A DNA stretch of 42,433 bases from Salinarimonadaceae bacterium (GCA_007693435.1 REDO01000077.1:1-42433); one strand, 5' to 3'. Counted from the first letter of the stretch, positions 1 through 9,027 are shown. A program made the numbers and translations. The notes: generated by a model from the letters alone, not told the origin.

Positions 1-1536
1 TCAAACGACATTATGTCGCCTGAGATTGTCCAGCAAGGGATTGCCCCCCGCCATAACTGACGGCGCCGGGATGCCTCGGCTGCGCAGCCCTTCCTCGAAA
101 AAGTGCTGGCCGGTGAAAGCGAACTGCTCGTGAGGATTGAGCATGTAGGACTCGACCCCGACGACCTCGGGTTCAAGGTAGAAGCCCTCGAAGATGTTGA
201 AATGCGCAAGAGCCTGCATGTAGCTGATCTCGCCCGCCTCGGCGCGCTGCAGCACCTCTGCCGCTGGGAGGCCCTTCGTCACCTCGTAGATTTTCGCGTG
301 AACCATCTCGTGGAACGCGGTCGAAAGCATGTCGCCGTAGCCCGAATGGGCCATGGGATGCGTGTTCAGGTGGAGTGAATTCGTCGCCGGATCGAAGAAG
401 CCCTTCGTTACGGCGTCGTTTACCGGGGGCTGGCTGAAGAACCTGAGATCGACGCCAAGCTCCAGCTGATCGTTCAACAGGTTCACGAACTCGGCCACCG
501 CGCCCCTGCGCTGCGCCTCGCCATATGTTCCCCAGTCGCGCGCGTGGGCGGCGGCCGAACCGCTCGACAGAAGGCCGTCCACTGCGGCGCTCGCCATGTC
601 GCGCAGCATTTGCACGTCGTCCGGCGCCAGACGCACGCTTTCGTAGATCTCCCGGAGCCGTCTCTGATCCGGCCGATTGGTGGCTTCGAACCCGGCAATC
701 GTCTGCAGGTCGGCGCGTTGCCGGGGCGTCAGCCCCTGTCCGCCGGCCGGCGGAGGAGGCGGGGGAGACACGGGCGGGGCGACCGGCGGAGATTGCGGCG
801 GAGGCGGCGGGGAGACCGGCGGCGGAGCAGGCGGAGAAACCGGGGGAGGAGATACTGGAGGAGGAGACACCGGCGGCGGCGATACTGGCGGCGGCGATAC
901 GGGCTGCCCCGAGCCGGGCTGTCCTGAGCCGGGCGCGGGGCGCGGCGAGAACGGCCATGGCGCGGGAACGGGGGCAGGCCGCGAAGGAAACGTCGGGCTG
1001 TAGGGATTTCCGGTCGGCAGCGGCCTTAGGGCGACGGTCCAGCCCGAAGCCCAATCGCCTGCGGGCCGGAAGCTCGCGTTCCTGTCCGGGAACGAAAAGC
1101 CCTGTCCCCAGCCCGAGGAAAACTGGGCGGGATCGCGCCGCCCGACGGCGCTGAACGGCGACCCCCCGAAGCCGGTTCCAGGCTGGAACCACGACGCGTG
1201 TTCTGGCGCAGGCCAAAATCCAGTCGCCCGGCCGCCGGCGAAGCCCGTCCACGACGGAGCGGGGACGTATCCGCCGGATTGGTCGAATATCGGCCGAGGG
1301 AAAGGCGACGCCCAGCCCGAAAAGGCCGGCGTCGAAAGGGATGGGGTTTGAAAACGAGGCGCGATTGACGCAGTGCCGGGTTCGAAACCGGATCCGTTCA
1401 TTGGTCCGGAACGGTTCGGGACGTGAGCGCCGAGGAAAGAGCCTGCGCCAACGCCGCCTGAATTGAACGGGCCTGCCGGACCGATTGCGGAGAACTCGCG
1501 GGGGCGGAAACAAACGCTCATGACCATATTGCCCAA
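1..1536 (-). CDS. proline-rich protein with HExxH zinc-peptidase-like C-terminal domain
   Basis: I do not recognise this 511-residue protein as a named family. Residues 1-200 are rich in Gly, Ser, Phe, Pro and Trp and look disordered. Residues about 200-268 are a proline tract built on repeated PPVSPP units. From about residue 270 there is a globular domain with HEMVH at 409-413 (bases 298-312), a HExxH zinc-binding motif. A later Glu at about residue 470, in NPHEQFAF, could be the third metal ligand. This layout suggests a metallopeptidase-like domain on a flexible tether; activity is inference. No classical signal peptide or membrane segment is visible, so export, if any, would use another route. 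ATGs at codons 4 and 6 are alternative starts. The AT-rich 1537-1722 upstream must hold its promoter. The gene ends at the window edge but its TGA (1-3) is present. Confidence 0.7.
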   Translation of the reverse strand: MGNMVMSVCFRPREFSAIGPAGPFNSGGVGAGSFLGAHVPNRSGPMNGSGFEPGTASIAPRFQTPSLSTPAFSGWASPFPRPIFDQSGGYVPAPSWTGFAGGRATGFWPAPEHASWFQPGTGFGGSPFSAVGRRDPAQFSSGWGQGFSFPDRNASFRPAGDWASGWTVALRPLPTGNPYSPTFPSRPAPVPAPWPFSPRPAPGSGQPGSGQPVSPPPVSPPPVSPPPVSPPPVSPPAPPPVSPPPPPQSPPVAPPVSPPPPPPAGGQGLTPRQRADLQTIAGFEATNRPDQRRLREIYESVRLAPDDVQMLRDMASAAVDGLLSSGSAAAHARDWGTYGEAQRRGAVAEFVNLLNDQLELGVDLRFFSQPPVNDAVTKGFFDPATNSLHLNTHPMAHSGYGDMLSTAFHEMVHAKIYEVTKGLPAAEVLQRAEAGEISYMQALAHFNIFEGFYLEPEVVGVESYMLNPHEQFAFTGQHFFEEGLRSRGIPAPSVMAGGNPLLDNLRRHNVV

Positions 1537-1722
1537 TGGATGATGATCAAATCTATAATTTCAAATGCCGAAAATGTAAAGAAAGCCTGCGTTAATGAAT
1601 TGAGATTAATTATATATTATGTTAATCGGTTTTTTAAATTACTGAATTGCATATGTTGCCAGACGAAAAGCGAGCCCGGCGCTCTTGCGAACCTGGCGCG
1701 AAACGTTCTGCGGGAGATCTGA

Positions 1723-3255
1723 TCAGAGCGGCAGGTTGTCGTGCTTTTTCCAGGGCCGCTCGGTCTCCTTGGCGCGCAGCATGGAGAAGGCGCGGGCGAT
1801 GCGCCTGCGCGTCGAATGCGGCATGATCACCTCGTCGACATACCCGCGCTCCGCGGCGACGAAGGGCGACATGAAGCGGGCCTCGTATTCCTTGGTGCGC
1901 GCCGCGATCTTCTCATCATCACCGAGATCGCCGCGGAAAATGATCTCGACCGCGCCCTTGGCGCCCATCACCGCGATCTGCGCGCTCGGCCAGGCGTAAT
2001 TGACGTCGCCGCCAATATGCTTCGACGCCATGACGTCGTAGGCGCCGCCGAAGGCCTTGCGCGTGATCACGGTCACGAGCGGCACGGTCGCCTCGGAATA
2101 GGCGAAGAGCAGCTTGGCGCCGTGTTTGATGAGCCCGCCATATTCCTGCGCGGTGCCCGGCAGGAAGCCCGGCACGTCCACGAAGGTGAGGATCGGGATG
2201 CTGAAGGCGTCGCAGAAGCGCACGAAGCGCGCGGCCTTGCGGGAAGCGTCGGAATCGAGGACCCCGGCGAGCACCATCGGCTGGTTCGCGACGACGCCGA
2301 TCGTGCGGCCCTCGACCCGCGCGAGCCCGGTGATGATGTTCTTCGCGTAGGATTCCTGGATCTCGAAGAAATCGCCCTCATCGATGACCTTCGCGATCAG
2401 CTCCTTCATGTCGTAGGGCTGGTTCGGATTGGCGGGAACCAGCGTGTCGAGGCTGTGGTCGACGCGCTCGGGATCGTCGAAACTCGGCCATTCCGGCGCG
2501 CCGTCGAGGTTGTTGGCGGGCAGGAAGTCGATCAGGCGGCGCACCTGGAGAAGCGCCTCGACATCGTTGTCGAAGGCGCCGTCCGCGACGGAGGATTTCG
2601 TGGTGTGGACCCTGGCGCCGCCGAGCTCCTCGGCCGTCACCGTCTCGTTCGTCACCGTCTTCACGACGTCAGGCCCGGTGACGAACATATAGCTCGTGTC
2701 GCGCACCATGAAGATGAAGTCCGTCATGGCCGGCGAATAGACGTCGCCGCCCGCGCAAGGCCCCATGATGACCGAAATCTGCGGGATCACGCCCGAGGCG
2801 ATCACGTTGCGCTTGAACACCTCGCCGTAGCCGCCGAGCGCCGCGACGCCCTCCTGGATGCGCGCGCCGCCGGCGTCGAACAGGCCGATGATCGGGGCGC
2901 GCATCTTGAGCGCCATATCCTGCATCTTGGTGATCTTGCGGGCGTGCGCCTCCGACAGCGAGCCGCCGAACACCGTGAAATCCTTGGAGAAGACGAAGAG
3001 GGTGCGGCCGTTGATCGTGCCCCAGCCGGTGACCACGCCGTCGCCGGGGATCTTCTGGTCCTGCATGCCGAAATCGGAGCATTGGTGTTCGACGAACATG
3101 TCGAACTCCTCGAAGGACTTGTCGTCGAGAAGCAGCTCGATGCGCTCGCGGGCGGTCAGCTTGCCGCGCTTGTGCTGGGCCGCGACGCGCTTCTCGCCGC
3201 CCCCGGCGCGGGCCTGCGCGCGCCGTTCCTCGAGCCTGTCCAGCATGTCCTTCAT
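1723..3255 (-). CDS. pccB: propionyl-CoA/acetyl-CoA carboxylase carboxyltransferase (beta) subunit
   Basis: This is a 510-residue acyl-CoA carboxylase beta subunit. It transfers the carboxyl group from biotin, carried on the alpha subunit, to an acyl-CoA, most likely propionyl-CoA on the route to methylmalonyl-CoA. It has the two-lobed crotonase-like carboxyltransferase fold, with family signatures such as [12 protein letters not shown] and [11 protein letters not shown] in the N-terminal lobe and [12 protein letters not shown] in the C-terminal lobe. The start is placed at the ATG at 3255 ([12 protein letters not shown]), which is preceded by GGGGGCG; an upstream in-frame extension to 3342 looks non-coding. 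A gap of 139 bases separates it from the ATP12 gene. The biotin carboxylase (alpha) subunit is not in the window. Acetyl-CoA specificity cannot be excluded. Confidence 0.93.
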   Translation of the reverse strand: MKDMLDRLEERRAQARAGGGEKRVAAQHKRGKLTARERIELLLDDKSFEEFDMFVEHQCSDFGMQDQKIPGDGVVTGWGTINGRTLFVFSKDFTVFGGSLSEAHARKITKMQDMALKMRAPIIGLFDAGGARIQEGVAALGGYGEVFKRNVIASGVIPQISVIMGPCAGGDVYSPAMTDFIFMVRDTSYMFVTGPDVVKTVTNETVTAEELGGARVHTTKSSVADGAFDNDVEALLQVRRLIDFLPANNLDGAPEWPSFDDPERVDHSLDTLVPANPNQPYDMKELIAKVIDEGDFFEIQESYAKNIITGLARVEGRTIGVVANQPMVLAGVLDSDASRKAARFVRFCDAFSIPILTFVDVPGFLPGTAQEYGGLIKHGAKLLFAYSEATVPLVTVITRKAFGGAYDVMASKHIGGDVNYAWPSAQIAVMGAKGAVEIIFRGDLGDDEKIAARTKEYEARFMSPFVAAERGYVDEVIMPHSTRRRIARAFSMLRAKETERPWKKHDNLPL

Positions 3256-3394
3256 GATCGAAACGCCCCCGAAAAGGTCTGACCGGACCGTCGGCGGGCG
3301 AGCCGCCGCAGGAAATCGTCGCCGGAAGGCGACCGGCGGCAAGCCTTAGCCGAAACGCGACGCCGGCAAAAGCCCTTTCCGCCGAGCGGGGCGC

Positions 3395-4198
3395 TCAGTT
3401 CTCGCCGGCGAGCGCGTATACCGCGAGAGCCGCGTTGAACTCACGCTTGCGCGCGGCCCGGCGGGCGAGCGCCTGTTCGTCCGCGCCCCAGAAGCTCTCC
3501 TGCGTGATCTCGTCGACATGCGCGGCGCGCCACGCGGTCTCGCCGTCCAGCGCGCCGTCGGCGGCGGCCAGCGCGATCAGCGCGGAGCCCGTAAGCGTCG
3601 TCATGACGTGGAGCGCGGCGACGCGGAAGGGGCAGGTCTCGCGCGCCAGACGCGCCTCGACCGCGGCGATCGCCTCGGGCGGCTGGGCGACGAACATCAC
3701 CCCCTCGGCCAAGGCGAAGCGGGCGTCGAGGCGCTCGCGGGCGAAGGCGAGAACGGGCTCCCACGCCTCGTTCTGAGCGGCGACGAGGCGCTCGGGCTCG
3801 GCGGCCCGGTAACACACGAGATCGGAGCCCGCGTATTTGGCGATTTCGGCGAGCACCGCCTCGCGCTCGCGGGCGACGCCGTCGAGGGCGGAATTGGCGA
3901 TGCGGGTCAGCGGCATCGATCCCGGATCGATCGTCTCGCCCTGCGCTGCCCATTCCGCGGCGATCGCCTCGCCGAGCGCACGCGTCGGCGCGGCGAGCGG
4001 ATTGCGGCCGGGGGTGCGCGCCGGGCGAGCGTCGAGCGTCAGGACGAAGCCTTCGTCGCGCGGCTCGATCGTCGCGCGCTCGTAGAATCGGCGCGGAAGG
4101 GCGCCACACTGGGCCTGACGCGCGGCGGCCTGCGGATCAAGGCGCGCGCCGGGTCCGCCCTGACGGGGCGCGAGGTCGTCGGGAAAGTCGTCGCTCAT
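3395..4198 (-). CDS. ATP12-family F1 ATPase assembly chaperone
   Basis: This 267-residue protein belongs to the ATP12 family, which in mitochondria binds free F1 alpha subunits during ATP synthase assembly; alphaproteobacteria carry the bacterial counterparts. Recognisable segments include LPRRFYERATIEP near the N-terminus, LDARPARTPGRNPL, and the conserved AIAAEWAAQGETIDPGSMPLTR block. The C-terminal half, including WGADEQALARRAARKREF, also fits the family. The gene lies nine bases downstream of the HAD phosphatase gene on the same strand, so the two are probably co-transcribed, an arrangement common in this bacterial group. The function in bacteria is inferred from the eukaryotic family. 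Confidence 0.9.
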   Translation of the reverse strand: MSDDFPDDLAPRQGGPGARLDPQAAARQAQCGALPRRFYERATIEPRDEGFVLTLDARPARTPGRNPLAAPTRALGEAIAAEWAAQGETIDPGSMPLTRIANSALDGVAREREAVLAEIAKYAGSDLVCYRAAEPERLVAAQNEAWEPVLAFARERLDARFALAEGVMFVAQPPEAIAAVEARLARETCPFRVAALHVMTTLTGSALIALAAADGALDGETAWRAAHVDEITQESFWGADEQALARRAARKREFNAALAVYALAGEN

Positions 4199-4207
4199 GC
4201 CGCCGAT

Positions 4208-4894
4208 CTAGGCCTCTTCCGGGGCGGGCGCAACGGGCGCCGCGAAGGCGGCGTCGAGAGCGCCGTCGAGATCGCGGAAGCGGGCGAGCACAGTCGCGGC
4301 GCCGGCCGCGCGCAGCGCCTCCTGCGCATGATAGCCCCAGGCGACGCCGATCCCCCTCGCGCGCGCGGCCGCAGCCATGGCCATGTCGTAGGTCGTGTCG
4401 CCGATCATCGCCACGTCGCGCGGCCCGATCCCCGTTTCCGCCATCGCCTGCATGATCATGCCGGGATGGGGCTTCGATGGCGCGTCGTCAGCCGTCTGGA
4501 TGCTCGCGAACAGCCCTTCCAGCCGATGGCGCTCGATGAAATGCGCGACCCCGCGCCGGCTCTTGCCGGTGGCGATGGCGAGCTTCACGTCGCCCCGCCG
4601 CGCGAGGCGCGAGAGCGTCGCGAGCGCCCCGGGAAAGACAGGCGGATCGTAGCGCGGATCGAGGCGCAGCCCCTGAAAGGCCAGCTTGTAGCTCTCGACG
4701 AGCGCGTCGGTCGGGGCCTCTTCCCCCGCCAGCACGAGGAACGCCTCGCGCAGCGAGAGGCCGACGATGGAGAGCGAACGCTCGCGCGTCGGCGGCGCGA
4801 GGCCCTGCGCGCGGAAGGCGCGCCTTTGCGCCTCCACAATGACGTCCTGGCTGTCGACGAGGGTCCCGTCGACGTCGAAGATCACGAGCTTCAC
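4208..4894 (-). CDS. HAD-superfamily phosphatase (phosphoglycolate phosphatase-like)
   Basis: This is a 228-residue HAD hydrolase of the Gph type. Motif I is FDVDGTLVDSQ at the extreme N-terminus, with both catalytic aspartates. Motif II is the Thr of AIATGKSRRG, whose Lys may act as motif III, and motif IV is MIGDTTYDM. A helical cap lies between motifs I and II. I place the start at GTG 4894 (VKLVIFDVDGT), because homologues begin just before motif I; an in-frame ATG at 4936 would add 14 residues of atypical sequence. It sits directly upstream of the ATP12 gene. Substrate specificity cannot be read from the sequence. Confidence 0.88.
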   Translation of the reverse strand: MKLVIFDVDGTLVDSQDVIVEAQRRAFRAQGLAPPTRERSLSIVGLSLREAFLVLAGEEAPTDALVESYKLAFQGLRLDPRYDPPVFPGALATLSRLARRGDVKLAIATGKSRRGVAHFIERHRLEGLFASIQTADDAPSKPHPGMIMQAMAETGIGPRDVAMIGDTTYDMAMAAAARARGIGVAWGYHAQEALRAAGAATVLARFRDLDGALDAAFAAPVAPAPEEA

Positions 4895-5020
4895 GGCGCC
4901 TCTCCCGTTCCGGCTTATACACCCGCGCCCGGCCATGGGAAGGCGCGCCGGCGCCCGTTCCCGCAGCGCATCCTCCCTGCTTCATCCTTGCCATCGCGCG
5001 CATGAACGGTCATATAGCGG

Positions 5021-5118
5021 ACGGGAGGTTGGCGAGGGACGTTTCACTCGCTAACCGGGTCAGGTCCGGAAGGAAGCAGCCCTAACGAGACCGAGCGGGT
5101 CTTTGTCCGGCCTCCCAC
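5021..5118 (+). ncRNA. ffs: signal recognition particle RNA, small bacterial type (4.5S)
   Basis: The segment contains the highly conserved SRP domain IV: the strand GGTCAGGTCCGGAAGGAAGC is followed by the matching 3' strand CAGCCCTAA, giving the GGAA tetraloop and internal loop bound by Ffh. The outer stem is closed by GGGAGG (5023-5028) pairing with CCTCCC (5111-5116). The total length of about 98 nt is that of the short bacterial form without an Alu domain. It lies about 80 bases upstream of dnaX, a neighbourhood common in bacteria. The ends are set by the terminal helix and may be off by a few bases. Confidence 0.93.
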
Positions 5119-5195
5119 CGTTCCTGCGGCCGCGATCGCCTTTCGGCGCAGCCCGGCGCGCGTCGCCCGCCAGAGGCTCAACGGTCCAGAGGCTC

Positions 5196-7043
5196 ATGAA
5201 CGACGACACGCCAGGCGCCGCTCCCGATCCCGGACATACGCCGGACGAGCCGGGTTTCGCCGGCTTCGACGCTCCCGCCTCCGCGCGCGCCGATCCCGGC
5301 TATCGCGTGCTCGCCCGCAAATACCGCCCGCGCGACTTCTCCGACCTGATCGGACAGGAGGCGATGGTGCGCACCATCTCCAACGCCTTCCACGCGGGGC
5401 GAATCCCGCAGGCCTGGATGCTGACCGGCGTTCGCGGGGTCGGCAAGACGACGACGGCGCGCATTCTCGCGCGCGGCCTCAACTACAGCCGCCCCGGATG
5501 GACGGGCGGGCCGACGATCAACCTCGCCGAACCCGGCGAGCATTGCGAGGCCATCATCGAGGGCCGCCATATCGACGTGATGGAGATCGACGCCGCGTCC
5601 AATAACGGCGTCGACAACATCCGCCAGATCAACGACGCCGTGCGCTACTCGCCGGTCACGGCCCGCTACAAGGTCTATATCGTCGATGAGGTGCACATGC
5701 TCTCGGGACAGGCGTTCAACGCCTTCCTGAAGACGCTGGAGGAGCCGCCGCCGCACGCGAAGTTCATCTTCGCGACGACCGAAATCCACAAGGTTCCCGT
5801 CACCATCCTCTCGCGTTGCCAACGTTTCGACCTGCGCCGCGTCGAGGCCGACAGGCTCGTCGCGCATCTATCGCGGATCTGCGCGCTGGAGAAGGTCGAG
5901 TCCGACCCCGAGGCGCTCACTGCGATCGCCCGGGCGGCCGAGGGCTCGGTGCGCGACTCGCTGTCCCTCCTCGACCAGGCGATCGCCCACGGCGCGGGCG
6001 CGGTGTCGCCCGAAACCGTGCGCGACATGCTGGGCCTCGCCGACCGGGCGCGGGTGATCGACCTGTTCGAGGCGGTGATGCGCGGCGACGTGGCGGCCTC
6101 CTTCGGGCTGCTCGGCGATCAATACGCCGCCGGCGCCGACCCCGCCGCCGTGCTGCGCGAGCTCGCGGGCTTCACCCATCTGACGACGCGGCTCAAGCTG
6201 GCCCCGGACACCGCTCAGGATCCGTCGCTCACCGAGGTCGAGCGCAAGCGCGGCGTTGAGTTCGCGCAGGACCTCCCGGTGCGCGCGCTCTCGCGGGCCT
6301 GGCAGATCCTGCTCAAGGGGATCGCCGAGGTCGAGGGCGCCGCCAGGCCGATCGCCGCGGCCGAGATGGTCCTCGTTCGCCTGGCCTACGCCGCCGACCT
6401 GCCGACGCCCGACGAAGCGCTCAGGATGCTTGCGGAGCGCGCGGGACACGCCCCCGCCGCCCCGAGCGGAACCGCGCCGAGCGATTCAGGCGAGGCCCCG
6501 CGCGCCCGCGCGGTTTCCGGCGCGGGCGGCCCGACGCTTGTCGCGAGCGCCGCCCCCGACGCGCCGGCGCGCCCCGCGCCCGCCCCTTCCGCGCCGCAGG
6601 CCCTGCGCCTCGCGCGCTTCGAGGATCTCGTGGCTCTAGCGGGGGAGAGGCGCGACATCGTCATGAAGGCGGCGCTCGAGCGCGACGTGCGCCTCGTGCG
6701 CTTCGAGGATGGGCAGCTCGAATTCGCACTCGCCGAGGGCGCGAGCCGCAACCTCGCTTCCGATCTCGCGCGCGTTCTCGCCGAATGGACCGGGCGTCGC
6801 TGGATGGTCGCGCTCTCCTCGCAGCCCGGCGAACCGACCCTGAAGGAACGCGCCGAGGCCGCCGCGCGTGACCGACGCGAGGGCGCCGCCGAACATCCCC
6901 TCGTGCGCAGCGTCCTCGACGCGTTTCCGGGAGCGCGGATCGTGGACGTGCGGGAACGCGCGGACGCGCAGGCGGAACCGGCGCTCGAGGGCTACGAAGA
7001 CTCCGGACCGGTCGCTCCGCCCGAGACGGACGACGATTTCTGA
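5196..7043 (+). CDS. dnaX: DNA polymerase III subunit gamma/tau
   Basis: This is a 615-residue clamp-loader ATPase. The P-loop is GVRGVGKTTTAR, the Walker B region is VYIVDEVHMLS, and the sensor/arginine-finger region is ILSRCQRFDLRR. The AAA+ domains span about residues 20-370. A low-complexity Ala/Pro linker (about 425-500) leads to a C-terminal tau-like domain. The start at ATG 5196 (MNDDTPGAAPD) is preferred to upstream codons that would overlap the SRP RNA. The zinc module that normally carries four Cys is reduced: only GEHCEAI keeps a Cys in that stretch. The usual dnaX partners ybaB and recR do not follow; the next gene is convergent and seven bases away. Confidence 0.96.
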   Translation: MNDDTPGAAPDPGHTPDEPGFAGFDAPASARADPGYRVLARKYRPRDFSDLIGQEAMVRTISNAFHAGRIPQAWMLTGVRGVGKTTTARILARGLNYSRPGWTGGPTINLAEPGEHCEAIIEGRHIDVMEIDAASNNGVDNIRQINDAVRYSPVTARYKVYIVDEVHMLSGQAFNAFLKTLEEPPPHAKFIFATTEIHKVPVTILSRCQRFDLRRVEADRLVAHLSRICALEKVESDPEALTAIARAAEGSVRDSLSLLDQAIAHGAGAVSPETVRDMLGLADRARVIDLFEAVMRGDVAASFGLLGDQYAAGADPAAVLRELAGFTHLTTRLKLAPDTAQDPSLTEVERKRGVEFAQDLPVRALSRAWQILLKGIAEVEGAARPIAAAEMVLVRLAYAADLPTPDEALRMLAERAGHAPAAPSGTAPSDSGEAPRARAVSGAGGPTLVASAAPDAPARPAPAPSAPQALRLARFEDLVALAGERRDIVMKAALERDVRLVRFEDGQLEFALAEGASRNLASDLARVLAEWTGRRWMVALSSQPGEPTLKERAEAAARDRREGAAEHPLVRSVLDAFPGARIVDVRERADAQAEPALEGYEDSGPVAPPETDDDF

Positions 7044-7050
7044 CTTCGCC

Positions 7051-7797
7051 TCAATGCGGATAGACGCCCGCGAGCACCGTATCGAAATGGCGCCGGACGG
7101 CTTCGTTGCAGCAGCACGATTTCGCCTTGAGCGCCTCCCGGTCGCGCACCACCAGCGCGCCCCGGCGCGTGTCCAGAACGTTCTCGCGCCTCAGCTGGCG
7201 GATCACGCGGCTGACGTAGCTGCGCCCGACGCCGAGCATGCCGGCGAGGCGCTCTTGCGTCAGCGGCACGACGTTTTCGCCGGTGCGCTCCATCGCGGCG
7301 ATCAGCCATTTCGCGGCGCGCTGCTCGATCGTGTGGCCGGCTTTGCAGGCGACCGACTGGAAGACCTGCGCCAGCAGGCAATCGGCGTAGCGTGTGAAGA
7401 AATGCCGGAGCCTCGGCGAACGATCCTTCGCAGCCTCCAACGCGGTCGTTTCGATACGCAGGAACGGCCCTCCGAACTGCACCACTGCGCGGGCGTAGGC
7501 GGGCAGTCGGCCCTGGCTGACGATGCCGCCCACTGCGCCTTCGCGCCCGACCATGATGGTCTCGACCGTGCGGCCGCAATCGAGCAGCACGACGAAGGAG
7601 ACGAGGCTCGGGCCGCAGGGAAAATAGACGTGGGAGACGTCGTCGCCGGCTTCGGCGAGAACGTCGCCGCTTTCGAAATTGCAACGTTCGAGCGCGCGAG
7701 AGAGCGCCTCGCGCTCCTCCGCCCTCAGCGCGCGCAGTAAATTGCTGTCCTGAATGTCGTCGATCTGCGAAATCTTCGGGCAAGAGTAACGCGCCAT
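7051..7797 (-). CDS. Crp/Fnr-family transcriptional regulator with C-terminal Cys cluster
   Basis: This 248-residue regulator has an N-terminal cyclic-nucleotide-binding-like beta-roll (about 20-135) and a C-terminal winged helix (about 145-220). The recognition-helix region is LTQERLAGMLGVGRSYVSRV. The fold is of the Crp/Fnr type, but no FNR-type N-terminal Cys cluster is visible. Instead there are three consecutive cysteines near the C-terminus (residues 228-230, KSCCCNEAV). The start at ATG 7797 has a strong GGAGGCGGGA ribosome binding site; a longer in-frame extension to 7872 overlaps the divergent promoter region. It diverges from a histidine kinase gene. The ligand is unknown. Confidence 0.88.
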   Translation of the reverse strand: MARYSCPKISQIDDIQDSNLLRALRAEEREALSRALERCNFESGDVLAEAGDDVSHVYFPCGPSLVSFVVLLDCGRTVETIMVGREGAVGGIVSQGRLPAYARAVVQFGGPFLRIETTALEAAKDRSPRLRHFFTRYADCLLAQVFQSVACKAGHTIEQRAAKWLIAAMERTGENVVPLTQERLAGMLGVGRSYVSRVIRQLRRENVLDTRRGALVVRDREALKAKSCCCNEAVRRHFDTVLAGVYPH

Positions 7798-7857
7798 CGT
7801 CCCGCCTCCGCTCGTCCGGCCACGCTTTGCGAGAACCCAACGCGCGAAGGCGCGATA

Positions 7858-9027
7858 TTGTTCGAGCCGCAATGTCCACTATTGCGCAGACGTCGGCCCT
7901 GCCGAGCCTGTAGAACGACCAGAGAACCGCGCCGCGCGCCGCCGCGCGGACCTTCGCCGAAGTGGATTTCGACCCTGCCGCCAGCCACGATCCTGCTCCG
8001 GCTCTTCGAGAAAACCCAGCGCCTGCGTCGCCTCGGCTGGTTCGGCTACCTGTTCGGAGCAGCAGGTCTCGGCCTCGCCCTCGCCGTTCGTTTCGCCGTC
8101 GACGACCACCTCGTGGGCTATCCCTACGTCACGTTCTTTCCCGTCGTCGTGCTCACCACGTTCCTCGGAGGCGTGCGGGCCGGGATCTGGACGGCCGCCG
8201 CAAGCGGCCTCGCCTCGTGGTATTTCTTCATCGAGCCCCAATATTCGCTCGTGCTGTCCTGGCCCTCGACCTGGCTCGCGCTCGGCTTCTTTCTGCTCGT
8301 GGTCACCGTCGAGATCACGCTCATCCACATGATGGAGGTCTCGCTGGATCGGCTGCAGGAGGAACGGCGCGAGAGCGCGCGGCTCGCGGAGCAGCGTCGG
8401 GTCCTGTTCCAGGAGCTGCAGCACCGCGTCGCGAACAATCTCGCCATCGTGTCAAGCGTGCTCGCGCTGCAGGGACGCCGCGCAGGAGCGGGATCGACGA
8501 CCGCGCTGGCGCTTGAGGACGCGCGAGAACGGCTCGCGACCATGGCCCGCATCCACCGCCGGCTCTATGATCCGACGAGCGCCAGCTGCAACCTGCCGCT
8601 CTATCTCGAGGAATTTTCACGCGACCTCGTCAGCGCCTCCCGACGGGAAATCTCGACGCGGGTCGTGGCGGAACGGTTCGACCTCGACGTGTCGCGCCTG
8701 ACGACGCTGTCGCTTCTCGTCGCAGAACTCGTGACCAACGCCCTCAAGCATGCCTTCGAGGCCGGACGCCGGGGCGGCGAGATCGTCATATCGCTTTGCG
8801 CCGACGAAGAGGCGCGTCTCACACTCAGCGTCTCCGACAACGGCAAGGGCCTGCCTGACGGCTTCGCCGAGGCGCCGCCGAGCGGGCTCGGCACGCAGAT
8901 CGTGGCGAGTCTCGCGCGCCAGCTGGGCGGCGAGATCTGCTGGAGGAGCGACGGCGGCGCCACGGCTCTCGTCACCTTCCCGCTGAACCCGGAGACCCCG
9001 TTCGCCCGAACGCTAACGGCCGCCTAG
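7858..9027 (+). CDS. membrane sensor histidine kinase, DUF4118 + HisKA_2/HATPase
   Basis: Residues about 57-158 contain several hydrophobic helices typical of the KdpD-like DUF4118 transmembrane sensor, including the GGVRAGIWTAAASGLASWYFF stretch in two parts. A coiled linker follows, then the HisKA_2 phosphoacceptor box LFQELQHRVANNL (His at about 189). The ATP-binding domain has its N box at ELVTNALKHAF and G boxes at SDNGKGLPDG and GLGTQIV. It should be an orphan sensor kinase of the class that often feeds the alphaproteobacterial general stress or light responses. No ATG is available before residue 158; the only ordinary candidate start is TTG 7858, with no clear ribosome binding site, so the N-terminus is uncertain. 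Its stop overlaps the convergent glutaminase stop. Confidence 0.85.
   Translation: MFEPQCPLLRRRRPCRACRTTREPRRAPPRGPSPKWISTLPPATILLRLFEKTQRLRRLGWFGYLFGAAGLGLALAVRFAVDDHLVGYPYVTFFPVVVLTTFLGGVRAGIWTAAASGLASWYFFIEPQYSLVLSWPSTWLALGFFLLVVTVEITLIHMMEVSLDRLQEERRESARLAEQRRVLFQELQHRVANNLAIVSSVLALQGRRAGAGSTTALALEDARERLATMARIHRRLYDPTSASCNLPLYLEEFSRDLVSASRREISTRVVAERFDLDVSRLTTLSLLVAELVTNALKHAFEAGRRGGEIVISLCADEEARLTLSVSDNGKGLPDGFAEAPPSGLGTQIVASLARQLGGEICWRSDGGATALVTFPLNPETPFARTLTAA

Noticed and set aside
741-900. Short GGC/GGA-rich direct repeats considered as a CRISPR or VNTR array
   Set aside because: Units are short, have no spacers and are in frame, encoding the PPVSPP tract; they are coding repeats.
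1622-1637. Possible CtrA box upstream of the proline-rich gene
   Set aside because: The two TTAA half-sites are separated by eight bases, not seven, in a generally AT-rich stretch.
1741-3282. 513-codon open frame antisense to pccB
   Set aside because: Shadow of a highly expressed GC-rich gene; the product is His/Arg/Asp/Glu-rich low complexity without motifs.
7798-7857. FNR/CRP-type operator between the regulator and kinase genes
   Set aside because: No TTGAT-N4-ATCAA or TGTGA-N6-TCACA palindrome could be found in the gap.
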